Origin: CAVVZJ01 sp963752755
Lineage (GTDB): Bacteria; Planctomycetota; Planctomycetia; Isosphaerales; Isosphaeraceae
Assembly (NCBI GenBank): GCA_963752755.1
Contig: CAVVZJ010000001.1
Location: forward strand, 1,302,001 to 1,366,000
Length of the DNA stretch: 64,000 nt
Reading direction: 5' to 3'
Shown: positions 1 to 8,538 of the stretch, piece after piece
Numbering within the stretch: the first letter of the stretch is position 1
Layout of the letters: the number at the start of each line of letters is the position of its first letter
The notes under the pieces: generated by a model
Database searches by the model: none
What the model saw: the letters and a program-made list of their open reading frames with translations, nothing else
Told to the model about the DNA's origin: nothing
Program-made: the position numbers and the translations under genes

Positions 1-1
1 C

Positions 2-290
2 TGCGAGGCCTGCCTGGAAGTCTGCCCGGTCGAGTGCATCTACAAGGTGCCCGGCGAGGAGCCACGCAAGCTTGCAAACCTGGTGCGACATCGACCTCGA
101 TCGCTGCATCGGCTGCAAGCACTGCGCCCAGGTTTGCCCCTGGGACACGATCGACATGATCAGCACCTACGAGCTGGCCCATCACGTCGCCGTCAAGGGC
201 GGGCCGCCCGAGTATGTTGAGCGGCACTGGGACGACCTCGTCGACTCCGCCCAGCGTAACGCCGAACAGCTCGCCTCGGGCAAGAAATAG
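2..290 (+). CDS. 4Fe-4S dicluster ferredoxin-like protein (3' part, one frame break)
   Basis: C-terminal part of a small electron-transfer protein whose start lies outside the window. The left part reads CEACLEVCPVECIY, the end of one [4Fe-4S] cysteine set. The right part reads CIGCKHCAQVCPW, a complete second CxxCxxCxxxCP set. The two halves lie in different frames. Moving from the first to the second requires skipping one base somewhere around 66-84, giving a continuous protein through WCDIDLDRC and ending in a polar tail. The two-cluster layout is that of bacterial-type 8Fe ferredoxins or ferredoxin subunits of oxidoreductases; which redox partner it serves cannot be seen. The cysteine motifs are intact, so the break looks like an error or a very recent lesion. 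Confidence 0.75.
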   Translation, partial: ARPAWKSARSSASTRCPARSHASLQTWCDIDLDRCIGCKHCAQVCPWDTIDMISTYELAHHVAVKGGPPEYVERHWDDLVDSAQRNAEQLASGKK

Positions 291-420
291 CCGATCCCAA
301 CGGCTCGTCTTCGGTTCCGTCGAAGAATCCTCGCTTGAACATCTTTGAGCGAGCCCGTCGCGGCCGACGGGCCTCGTCCGCCCCTCGTTTCGCCCGAATC
401 GCCTGGAGACGACCCGATGC

Positions 421-1876
421 ATGACACCCCGCCGCGTTGAGAACCTGCGGATTGTTGCGAAACTGGGGATTGTTGCTGGTCCTCGCCTTCTCGCTCGTCG
501 GCTGTGGCGGGCCCGGCAGCGAGGACGCGAACCCACCCAAGGACGCCAGCCCCAAGGTCCCCGCCGAGGGGACGGAGAGCGAAGGGCGGCGAGCAGGCCT
601 CCGCCGAGGCGAAGGGCCAGATTCCCGGCGAGTCCGTCACGCCAAACCGTCCGATTGATCCGAAGGCGGTCGTGGACGTCGTCGAGGCCGAGGTCAAGGG
701 CGGCGAGGCGCAGGAAGGCCCGAGCCCGGAGGGCGTCTTCTGGGCATTTCCCGACACGGCGAAGGTGTCGGACGAGCCGCTCGAAGTGACCGTGCCCCAG
801 GGCCTTCAGGATCTCATCCCCGGCATCTCCGTTCCGGTCGCAAACCCGCTGACCAAGGGCAAGTATGAGCTGGGCCGCCAGCTCTACTTTGACCCGCGGG
901 TCTCACTGGACAGCACGGTCTCGTGCGCCACCTGCCACGACCCCGCGAAGGGCTGGACCGACAGCATGCCGACCTCGGTCGGCATCGGCGGCCAGGTCGG
1001 CGGTCGCAACGCTCCGACGGTCACCAACACGGCCTACGGCAAGTCGATGTTCTGGGACGGCCGCGCCCCGTCGCTGGAGGGCCAGGCTCAGGGCCCGATC
1101 CAGAACCCGATCGAGATGGGCAAGCAGTCCTACGAGGAGATCGTCAACCGACTCCGGACGGTCCCTGCGTATCGCGAGCAATTCCAGAAGGTCTTCGGCA
1201 CCGACGTGACGCTCGATGGCATGGTCAAGGCGATCGCGACGTTCGAGCGGGTCGCCGCCCTTTCGGGCAACTCGAAGTATGATCAAGTACCGCGCCGGCG
1301 AGCAGGACGCCCTCTCCGAGAGCGAGAAGCGCGGGATGGTCCTCTTCGGCGAGCGGCTGAACCCCGATGACGAGTTCAAGACCGACGTCGTGCTCCAGAA
1401 GGCCCGCTGCACGCTCTGCCACGTCGGCTTCAACTTCACCGACGAGAAGTTCCACAACCTCGGCGTCGGCTGGGACAACGCGGCCGGCCAGTTCGCCGAT
1501 CCCGGCCGATGGGCGGTCACGCCCGTCGGCTCGAAGGATCTGGCCGAACTGGGGGCCTTCAAGACGCCGACCGTCCGCGACGCAGCCCGCACGGCACCCT
1601 ACATGCACGACGGCAGCGAGCGACACGCTGGAAGCGCTCGTCGAGTACTACAACAAGGGTGGGAACCCGAACCCCTATCTCGACAAGGACATGAAGCCGC
1701 TGAACCTGACCGACCAGGAGAAAGCCGACGTGGTCGCGTTCATCAAGGCCCTCAACGGCGAGCTGAAGACCGTCGAGCTTCCCACGCTGCCACCCGGTGC
1801 CGACGGCACCGCTCCCGACCCGAAAGCCGCCCTGGAAGTCCCCTCCAAGAAGGCCGCTGCGCTGATCGACCGATGA
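421..1876 (+). CDS. Di-haem cytochrome c peroxidase / MauG family lipoprotein (several +1 frame breaks)
   Basis: Periplasmic di-haem protein of the bacterial cytochrome c peroxidase/MauG family, about 480 residues when rejoined. An N-terminal lipobox (FSLVGCGG) follows a hydrophobic segment. The first haem site is CATCH near 930 and the second CTLCH near 1410. Conserved family blocks are FWDGRAPSLEGQAQGPI, NPIEMG and YMHDGS..TLEALVEYYNKGG. Frame changes, each skipping one base, are needed near 590, 1281-1286 and 1612-1622. The start is uncertain: ATG 421 needs a further +1 near 473, whereas TTG 437 reads directly into the lipobox. Such proteins reduce hydrogen peroxide or oxidise a partner; the substrate here is unknown. 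A DUF1501 gene follows after a 640 bp spacer. Confidence 0.85.
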
Positions 1877-2516
1877 TCCGCACCTCGGCCTGACTCGCTG
1901 AGCGTCCCCGGCCTCGTCGCCGGGTCCCATTCGGTACGTCCGGTTGCGATATTCTTCGCGCCGGCGTCCCGAACGTGTGCTATCTTTATCGCTAGCTCCT
2001 TGACAATCAGGTGGTCATCGGGGTTCCCCGATTCTGGCCAGGCAACGCGACGCCGTGGCGCGTCTCGGGCGCCGAACGAACTTCACAATAGGTAAGACGG
2101 CTTCCTAACTGCAAGCGGGCTGCCAACTTTCTGTCGCGATGTTGTCGCCGAGGCAAGCGTCCCTCCAGCGTCTTTGCACTGTCCTGAAGCCGTTCCTGGC
2201 GCATCGTCGACGCGTCGCTCGGGGATGCTGTGCGATCCGGAGCCGCTGCCGACAGTCAAAAAAAACGCATTCGAGCGATGGCTGACGGTGGCTTTGAGGG
2301 TGGTCACGGAGTCGGGTCCGTGGCCCCCCGCTCCGATTCCGAGAGCCTGGCAGTCGTCGCGGACGAGCGCGGGACGGCGGGTCGTGGCGGCTGGCTTCCG
2401 TCAGGCCAGGACCCGCGATATGCTGAAGCGGGACGGACCCGCCCGCGCCGCCAGCCTTCCTGGAGGTCAGCAGTGCGGACGATTGCCTGCGCCTCTGGAC
2501 ACCCGGGAGTGGAACG
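1877..2516. other. Intergenic spacer of 640 bp between the MauG-like and DUF1501 genes
   Basis: No credible coding sequence is seen. It holds one copy of a dispersed element (see 2026-2096), which is also found near 24.6 and 41.6 kb. A TTGACA hexamer lies at 2000-2005, but no convincing -10 box follows at the right distance. The last 40 bases carry a GGAG-type ribosome binding site for the DUF1501 gene. Confidence 0.5.
2026..2096 (+). repeat. Dispersed intergenic element, copy A
   Basis: About 70 bp that match, with few differences, the reverse complement of 24614-24681. Shared blocks are ATTCT.GCCAGGC followed by GCGACGC, and then GGCGCCGAACGAACTTCA followed by AATAGG. The second block is also present in part at 41641. 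It is non-coding here. A REP-like repeat, a remnant of a mobile element or a shared regulatory site are all possible. Confidence 0.6.
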
Positions 2517-3911
2517 ATGCCCCACGGTTGCCGAGAGTTCCGCCGCACGAGCCGCCTGTCGCGCCGGAGCCTTCTCCGGGTCGGCGCCGCCGGCTTCGCC
2601 GGGTTAAGCCTGCCGGCCTTGCTACGGGCCTCCGAGTCATCAGGCCTGAAGCCGCGGGCGAAACACATCATCTTCCTGCATCAGTGGGGCGGGCCGTCGC
2701 ACGTCGATACGTTCGACATGAAGCCGGACGCCCCCGAGGCGATCCGCGGCAGCTTCCGGCCGGTCCAGACGCAGACGCCCGGCCTGGTCGTGACCGAGCA
2801 CCTGCCGCGGTTCGCGAAGGTCCTCTCTCGGTTCGCTCAGGTGCGGTCGCTGCACCACACCATGAAGAACCACAACTCGGCCGGCTACTACAGCCTCACC
2901 GGCCACGCCCCGCCGCTCGACGATCAACGGCTCCGCGACACGCTGGAACTCTATCCCGCCTACGGCAGCACGGTTGCGAAGCTCCGACCGGTCGAGGACC
3001 CGGCGATCCCGTCGTTCGTCTCGTTCCCGCACGTTATCCGCGACGGCAGCCCTACGCCCGGCCAGCACGCCAGCTTCCTCGGAAAGCCATTCGACCCCTT
3101 CTTCGTCGGCCAGGATCCGAACCGGCCCAACTTCCGCCTGCCCGAGCTGAGCCTGCCCTCAAGCCTCCCGCTGGGCCGGCTCGACGACCGCCGCGGCCTG
3201 ATGCGGATGATCGATGAGCAGAGCCGCCTGCTGGACAGCTCCGCGACCGCTCAGGGCATCGATGACTTCTACGAACGGGCCTTGACCATGCTGGCCTCGC
3301 CCAAGGTCAAACGAGCCTTCGACCTCTCCGAGGAGGATCCGAAACTTCGCGACGCCTACGGCCGGACGACCTACGGGCAGTCGTGCCTGCTGTCCCGCCG
3401 GCTGGTTGAGTCGGGCGTTCGCTTCGTGACCGTCTATTTCTCGAACTCGATCGGCAACGGAGCCAGCATGAAGGGCGGCTGGGACACCCACGGCAACAAC
3501 TTCAACGACCTGAAGCAGCGCCTCCTTCCGATGACCGATCAGACCGTCCCCACCTTAATCGAAGACCTCGACTCCCGGGGACTCCTCGACGAGACCTTGG
3601 TCCTCTGGATGGGCGAGTTCGGCCGGTCGCCGAAGATCACGAATACCCAGCAATTCGGCGCCGACGGCCGCGACCACTGGCCCCAGTGCTACACCGCGCT
3701 CCTCGCTGGCGGCGGCATCCGCGGCGGGGCAGTGTGGGGCTCGTCGGACCGCAACGGCGCCTATCCCGCCACCGACCCGACCCGGCCCGACGACATCGCC
3801 GCCACCCTTTTCTGGGCCCTCGGCATCGACCCGGCCACCGAGGTTTACGACACCCTCGGCCGTCCCCTACCGATCGCGGCGGGCAGGCCGATCACAGCCC
3901 TCTTTTCCTGA
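2517..3911 (+). CDS. DUF1501 family protein (Tat-exported, sulfatase-like fold)
   Basis: A 464-residue DUF1501 protein in one uninterrupted frame. The N terminus has a twin-arginine-type signal (SRRSLLRVG) followed by a hydrophobic stretch (AAGFAGLSLPALL), so export folded across the membrane is likely. Family blocks are HQWGGPSHVDTFDMKPDAP near residue 55, HNSAGYYSLTGHAPP, FVTVYFSNS with GGWDTHGNNF in the middle, and LVLWMGEFGRSPK..GRDHWPQCYTALLAGGGIRGG in the last third. DUF1501 proteins belong to the alkaline phosphatase/sulfatase-like superfamily, are greatly expanded in planctomycetes and usually sit next to cytochrome-domain proteins. The exact substrate is unknown. ATG 2517 follows a GGAG site. 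Confidence 0.9.
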   Translation: MPHGCREFRRTSRLSRRSLLRVGAAGFAGLSLPALLRASESSGLKPRAKHIIFLHQWGGPSHVDTFDMKPDAPEAIRGSFRPVQTQTPGLVVTEHLPRFAKVLSRFAQVRSLHHTMKNHNSAGYYSLTGHAPPLDDQRLRDTLELYPAYGSTVAKLRPVEDPAIPSFVSFPHVIRDGSPTPGQHASFLGKPFDPFFVGQDPNRPNFRLPELSLPSSLPLGRLDDRRGLMRMIDEQSRLLDSSATAQGIDDFYERALTMLASPKVKRAFDLSEEDPKLRDAYGRTTYGQSCLLSRRLVESGVRFVTVYFSNSIGNGASMKGGWDTHGNNFNDLKQRLLPMTDQTVPTLIEDLDSRGLLDETLVLWMGEFGRSPKITNTQQFGADGRDHWPQCYTALLAGGGIRGGAVWGSSDRNGAYPATDPTRPDDIAATLFWALGIDPATEVYDTLGRPLPIAAGRPITALFS

Positions 3912-3935
3912 GGGCTCGGACGGCGAACCCTGTTA

Positions 3936-3954
3936 GGTCCGATCCGGGCGGACC
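3936..3954. terminator. Possible short bidirectional hairpin between convergent genes
   Basis: A 6 bp stem (GGTCCG / CGGACC) with a 7-base loop lies between the DUF1501 stop and the end of the opposing methyltransferase gene. There is no T-run, so the evidence is location plus a short stem only. Confidence 0.35.
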
Positions 3955-3961
3955 GAGGGCT

Positions 3962-5053
3962 TTAAGGCTTCTCGAAGCGGACGAGGTGCTCGTTACCGAT
4001 GTCGTCGTCGATCTGGCAAAGCTTCGAGATCGGTTCGATCGCGATGTTGACGAATCCCAGCCTCCCGAGGAGCGAGCGGTGCTCCTCGTCGGTCAGATAG
4101 ACCATGCGAAGACTGATGTCCTTCTCCAGCCACTTGCCCGAGTCAGACTCCCCGGTGTACTGGTCCACGCCAGGGACCTTGAGAATGGTGTGATAGAGAC
4201 CGCGCCCGCCCGGCTTGAGGATGCGAACGAACTCCCGGAGGAAGCACTCGGTCTGCTCGCGTCGCAGATGCTGGAAGACCGCGAACGAGTAGATCAGATC
4301 CATCGATCCGCTCGGAACGGCGGCGAGGTCTGAGGGACGGTTGGCCACGTAGGAAAGGTTGGATGCCGGATTCAGTTGGCGAGCACAGGCGACCACGCCG
4401 CGAGATACATCGGCGCCGACGACCTTCGCGGCATACGGGCTGATTGCCCTCGCGAGGAAGCCCGGGCCGCAACCAAAGTCGAGGACCGAGTCGGTCGGTC
4501 GTACGAACTTGCGGAGGAGTTTCTCACAAATTTCTTCACGCGATCGAGCATTCCGCCTGAACTCATGCTCCAGCACCGCCTCGCGGCGATACTCGACCGG
4601 GTAGCGGCTTGACCACTGATAGACCCAGTAATGCGGGCTCAACGAGAGCAGCCTCAGGGCCAGCGACCGGCGAAGGCGTGGCGGGGTGAGTCGGAGTAGC
4701 CAGCCGATCCAGGCGCGGTCGAGGAACGCGTGTTCCTTCGATCGCGCGATCAGGGCCCGCATCAGCTTCCAGCTCCGAGGCAACGGCCGGTCCTCCGCCC
4801 CGGTCCTTGCCGAACCACTCTGATCAGGAGCCAGTCCATGTTTGCGTAAGAATTCCTGACTCCGAACGAAACTGCGAACCAGTTCGGAGACGGTCGTCGG
4901 ATGCTCCCGCAAACGGGCTTCCCACGTGGCTCGTCCCTCGGAATCAGGCTCACGTCCGAGCAGGAGGCGATAGCAGTCGTCGAGGTCCTCCTCGGTCGCC
5001 AAGTCGGCAGGCGCGACGCGATTCGTGAGGACGGTGCCGTTGGTCATGGTCAA
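3962..5053 (-). CDS. SAM-dependent methyltransferase with N-terminal DUF4214-like domain
   Basis: A 363-residue protein. Residues 20-75 (DLDDCYRLLLGREPDSEG..TW..RL) resemble the DUF4214 helical domain found in surface and glycan-related proteins. Residues 185-320 form a class I Rossmann methyltransferase. Motif I is VLDFGCGPGFLARAI, the acidic loop is VVGADVS, and the post-motif strands are MDLIYSFAVFQHL and RILKPGGRGLYHTI. This is the methyltransf_11/25 arrangement. The substrate is not evident. A GT4 glycosyltransferase lies immediately upstream on the same strand, which suggests modification of a glycan or glycolipid. Start ATG 5053; ATG 5047 is an alternative. Confidence 0.82.
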   Translation of the reverse strand: MTMTNGTVLTNRVAPADLATEEDLDDCYRLLLGREPDSEGRATWEARLREHPTTVSELVRSFVRSQEFLRKHGLAPDQSGSARTGAEDRPLPRSWKLMRALIARSKEHAFLDRAWIGWLLRLTPPRLRRSLALRLLSLSPHYWVYQWSSRYPVEYRREAVLEHEFRRNARSREEICEKLLRKFVRPTDSVLDFGCGPGFLARAISPYAAKVVGADVSRGVVACARQLNPASNLSYVANRPSDLAAVPSGSMDLIYSFAVFQHLRREQTECFLREFVRILKPGGRGLYHTILKVPGVDQYTGESDSGKWLEKDISLRMVYLTDEEHRSLLGRLGFVNIAIEPISKLCQIDDDIGNEHLVRFEKP

Positions 5054-5116
5054 AGTCTTCCCCTCCGATTCCGTTCCTATCGCCGCGAGGGGCGTCGAAG
5101 TCGCGACGGTGACCCG

Positions 5117-6223
5117 TCACGCACTCATCATCATCGAACGCTCGAGCAACTCGTCGTACAGCGTCGCCAGCTTCGACCCGGCGACGACGAGGTCGTATTC
5201 CTGTTCGACGACCTGACGGGCCAGTCGGCCCATCTGATTGGCCTGCTCAGGGTCATTGGCGAGCCGACGCAAGTAGGTGGTCAATTCGCCCGGGTTATCA
5301 AAGACGAAGCCGGTCTCGCCGTGGCGGACGAACTCGGGCATCCCACCGACCCGCGAGCAAAGGACGGGCGTGCCGCAGGCCATCGCCTCCAGCAAGGTCA
5401 GGCCCATCAATTCGGGCACACGGTGGACGTTCCCGTAGCAGTCGCGGTGCACCGAGGGCAGGACGTTGACCCAGGCCCGGCCGTAGAGGTCGCGGATCGT
5501 CGCGTCGTCAGCATCGGTGAGAAACTCGACTCGTTTGCCGAGGGCCAGCTCCTGCAGGCGGCGGAAGTACGCCTCGTGGTATGCCCGGCCGCAGATGGTC
5601 AGTGGCAGGTCGGACGGCAACGCCTCGATGAGAACATCGATGCCCTTGTGCGGCAGGAGTCGGCCGACGAACAGGATGCGGTCGCGGGCGGGAATCGCGG
5701 GAGGTCGGAAGTAGTCGGCGTCCACGCCACCCTTGACGACTGTGATCGGGGTGCTCGTCTTCAGCAGCGAAGCCGCGAAATCCGAGTTTGGCACGATCCG
5801 ATCGGCGAGTGCGAGTGCGTCGATCTCGGCCCCGAGGGGACTGCTATAACCACCGTGGTCGGTCACGCAGACTGGCTTGTGCAGCAACCTGGCGACAAGC
5901 AGGCCCATCTCGGCGCAGCGGCTGAACGCCTGATGAATATGGACTACATCGGCCCCGGAAAGGGCCGCGGGCAGGTCCCAGGAGAGGACATCGAGCGGGT
6001 GGTCCGGCCGCCTCGCAATCGGGAGGACGCGGAGGGTCACGCCCGGCATCAAGGTCCGAACCTGAGGCGTCTCGCCAAACGAGATCATCTCGACACGGTA
6101 GCGTCCCCGCGAGCCGAGTACGACCCCGCTCGCGAGGTTCAAGGGATGACGCTCGCCGCCCCCGATGTAGGAGCTCTCATCAAAGTAGAGCGGCGAGAGG
6201 CAGGCGACGAGCCGAGTAGCCAT
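5117..6223 (-). CDS. GT4-family glycosyltransferase
   Basis: A 368-residue cytosolic enzyme with the GT-B fold. The N-terminal domain starts ATRLVACLSP and has a Gly-rich acceptor loop (IGGGERH) typical of GT4. The nucleotide-sugar domain carries ILFVGRLLPHKGIDVLIEAL, then GLTLLEAMACGTPVLCSRVGGMPE with the conserved E..G..E spacing, and HGETGFVF. Family members transfer a sugar from a nucleotide donor with retention of configuration. ATG 6223 is chosen because the 30 residues upstream are not conserved-looking and the fold begins at once after it. It sits 63 bp from the downstream methyltransferase and is probably co-transcribed with it. Acceptor unknown. Confidence 0.88.
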   Translation of the reverse strand: MATRLVACLSPLYFDESSYIGGGERHPLNLASGVVLGSRGRYRVEMISFGETPQVRTLMPGVTLRVLPIARRPDHPLDVLSWDLPAALSGADVVHIHQAFSRCAEMGLLVARLLHKPVCVTDHGGYSSPLGAEIDALALADRIVPNSDFAASLLKTSTPITVVKGGVDADYFRPPAIPARDRILFVGRLLPHKGIDVLIEALPSDLPLTICGRAYHEAYFRRLQELALGKRVEFLTDADDATIRDLYGRAWVNVLPSVHRDCYGNVHRVPELMGLTLLEAMACGTPVLCSRVGGMPEFVRHGETGFVFDNPGELTTYLRRLANDPEQANQMGRLARQVVEQEYDLVVAGSKLATLYDELLERSMMMSA

Positions 6224-6393
6224 GACCAGTCCCCTCGATCCGTCGTTGGGTGGTCGGGATTCGCGTCCTCGATAGAGCGGAGCCGTTTCGATCGCGACAC
6301 GATCCCAGCGCACGATCGAGGCCAGAGATTTCTAGCACCATCGCCTATCTCGAGCAAGATCAGTCGGACGGCGAAGGCGAAAGACTCGAGCCG

Positions 6394-8538
6394 TCACCGT
6401 GTGCCGGCGGCCGCGAAATGGCTCGCCACCTCCTCGGCGGTCAACACACGATCGAAGATGGCGACCTCATCGAGCTTGCCTTCCAGGCCCGCGAAACGAT
6501 CGCTACGCCCACCGAGGAACAGTTCCGAGGTTCCGCGTGGCCCTGTCACGGTCAGCTTGCCCTCGATCTCGGAACGACCGTCAAGAAAGATGCGGACGCT
6601 CTCACCATGGCGAATGAGTACGACGTGATGCCAGGTTCCCGGTTCGATCGCCGACTTTCCGACCAGCAAGTCGTCCGCGGCATTCCCGTTAAAGACGAAC
6701 AATCGGCCCGGGGCGGTCTTCGGGGCGGTCCCTCCGAGGCCCAGATGGTCGCCGGGAACGTTCTCGATCCCCTCGGAACCCCGAGAAAAGAGGTAAGCCG
6801 TCACCGCGCGGGCGTCATTTGGGAGGCCGTTCCAGAACCAGAACGAGACCGAATAGGCGTCTCCGAGTCCATCGAGCCGGGCACGAATCCGGCCCCCCGC
6901 GCAATGGACCGCCCGATTGATCGTCCGATCCCGGATGAACCCTGGCCCATCCGGCCCCGACAACGCCAGGGCGACGCCCGGCTCGTGGTTTCCAACTTGA
7001 TGGGATCCGGTCGCATCGCGTGCCAGCGTCCCCATCAACTCGCCCAGACGCCAGTAAGCCCGTGGTTTCGAGGCGAGGATGGTCTCTGCATAAGTCCCAT
7101 TCAACTCGATCGGCATGCGGCGTGGACGTCCCGAGACTTTTTCGAGCAGACCGAGGACGCTCTCCACGATCCTAGGCTCCGCCTGGACTTCGAGCCCCGC
7201 GGTGCGCGCGGGCCAGGTCGTGTAACCGCCCAGTTCATGTTGCTCGGGTGGGGGGATGTAACCCTCGGAGCCATTGGCCAGCTCGATCGTGAACGTCGTC
7301 GTGAAGGGGCTCAAAGCCTTGATCTTCAGGCCGGAGAGGGCATACACCTCGTCCGGAATCGCCGCGATACCCAGCTCCCCGAGGCGAATGGCCTGGAGTT
7401 TCAGCTCGCGTATTGGCTGCTCGTGCAGGAAAATGGCCTCGCGGGCATAGACCTCGACTTGACTCTTCGGGACACGGTCGCCCATCGCCTCAACGATCGG
7501 GCGTGCCCAGGCGAGCCGCTCGGCATCGGGGACGCGGCGACTGAGGGTCAGTGTCGTCTCGGCCATCGCCAGGGGGGCATGATTCTGATACGAGATGGTT
7601 CGATACGCTTCGAGGGCCTTCTCGGCCACCTCCTTGGCGTAGCGGTCGATCGTGATGTCTGACTTCGGCTGACCATAATCCATCCAGTGCTGATCACCAC
7701 TGGTACCCTGCGACATGATCGCGACGAAGTCGGGTCCCGCGTCCAGGGAGCGTGCGACAGCCTTGCAGAAACGACCGTAGTAGTCGGCCGAGACGGGCGC
7801 GGTGCCGAAATAGTGCATCGAGTAGTTAGCCAGCAAGGCGATCGGCTCACCTTCGGGCGATTGAACGGCGAGTACGGAGAGCCCCGGATCGACAGGTCCG
7901 GCCGGTCCGATCGCGTCGGGATTCTGGTAGCCTGGGTGCATGTTGGCCCGCACGGTCGGCCGTCCGAACGGATCGTTCAAGACACGATCCGCGCGGCGAA
8001 TCCATCGTCGGCAATGCGTGTGTTCGAAGTCATCAACGACCGCCCAGCCGACCCGCGCCGGCCGCAGTTTTCGTGCGGCTTGCTCGATCGATTCCGCGAT
8101 TTTCTCCGGCAGCCCGGCGATGTAAGCCGCGTCGGACGACGAGCCGAGCGCCCCCATCGCAGCGGGGGCCGAGTGGGTGTGAGTCGCCGAGACAAGCATC
8201 CTGTCGGTCGGAATGCCGGTCTTCGTGCTGGCGATCGCCTTGGCGCGGTCGATGAGGTCTTGGGGCATCATGCAACTATCGACAACGCAAATCGCGAGCC
8301 GCGTCTCGCTGTCGTCGAGCACGAGGCTGCGGGCGTGGAGCGGATCGCGAACCTGGTCGGACGATGCCTGGAGGAAGCCGCCGTTAACGATGCAGGGGAG
8401 TTCTTTCGGCGAGACATCGATGGCCGCCGCCCCGGCCCGAAAGGCCAGCTCCGCGGCCTGGATGGACGATGGTCCGAGCATGGAAAGCGTCAACACCAGT
8501 ACTCGGACAGCGAGGTTTCGGTTCCGAATCGCCCTCAT
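6394..8538 (-). CDS. Neutral/alkaline ceramidase-like hydrolase with C-terminal LamG domain
   Basis: A 714-residue secreted protein. A signal peptide (LAVRVLVLTLSMLGPSSIQAAE) is followed by a neutral ceramidase-like N-terminal domain: GAAAIDVSPKELP, DPLHARSLVLDD, SATHTHSAPA, and later LANYSMHYFG and MSQGTSGDQHW. These include the His-rich metal-site region of the family. From about residue 505 a concanavalin-like LamG module begins (YAETILASKPRAYWRLGE ... SVSFWFWNGL ... GTWHHVVLIRHGESVRIFLDG). Many planctomycete hydrolases carry LamG, probably for glycan binding. The start ATG 8538 overlaps the TGA of the upstream gene (ATGA), so translation is probably coupled. True substrate may be a different amide or lipid. 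Confidence 0.85.
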   Translation of the reverse strand: MRAIRNRNLAVRVLVLTLSMLGPSSIQAAELAFRAGAAAIDVSPKELPCIVNGGFLQASSDQVRDPLHARSLVLDDSETRLAICVVDSCMMPQDLIDRAKAIASTKTGIPTDRMLVSATHTHSAPAAMGALGSSSDAAYIAGLPEKIAESIEQAARKLRPARVGWAVVDDFEHTHCRRWIRRADRVLNDPFGRPTVRANMHPGYQNPDAIGPAGPVDPGLSVLAVQSPEGEPIALLANYSMHYFGTAPVSADYYGRFCKAVARSLDAGPDFVAIMSQGTSGDQHWMDYGQPKSDITIDRYAKEVAEKALEAYRTISYQNHAPLAMAETTLTLSRRVPDAERLAWARPIVEAMGDRVPKSQVEVYAREAIFLHEQPIRELKLQAIRLGELGIAAIPDEVYALSGLKIKALSPFTTTFTIELANGSEGYIPPPEQHELGGYTTWPARTAGLEVQAEPRIVESVLGLLEKVSGRPRRMPIELNGTYAETILASKPRAYWRLGELMGTLARDATGSHQVGNHEPGVALALSGPDGPGFIRDRTINRAVHCAGGRIRARLDGLGDAYSVSFWFWNGLPNDARAVTAYLFSRGSEGIENVPGDHLGLGGTAPKTAPGRLFVFNGNAADDLLVGKSAIEPGTWHHVVLIRHGESVRIFLDGRSEIEGKLTVTGPRGTSELFLGGRSDRFAGLEGKLDEVAIFDRVLTAEEVASHFAAAGTR

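Noticed and set aside
2000..2030. TTGACA as a sigma-70 promoter
   Set aside because: No -10-like hexamer is found 16-18 bases downstream; the hexamer alone is not enough in GC-rich DNA.
4901..6628. Long plus-strand open frame opposite the glycosyltransferase gene
   Set aside because: The opposite strand has a complete GT4 signature, and the plus-strand product is charged low-complexity sequence without motifs.
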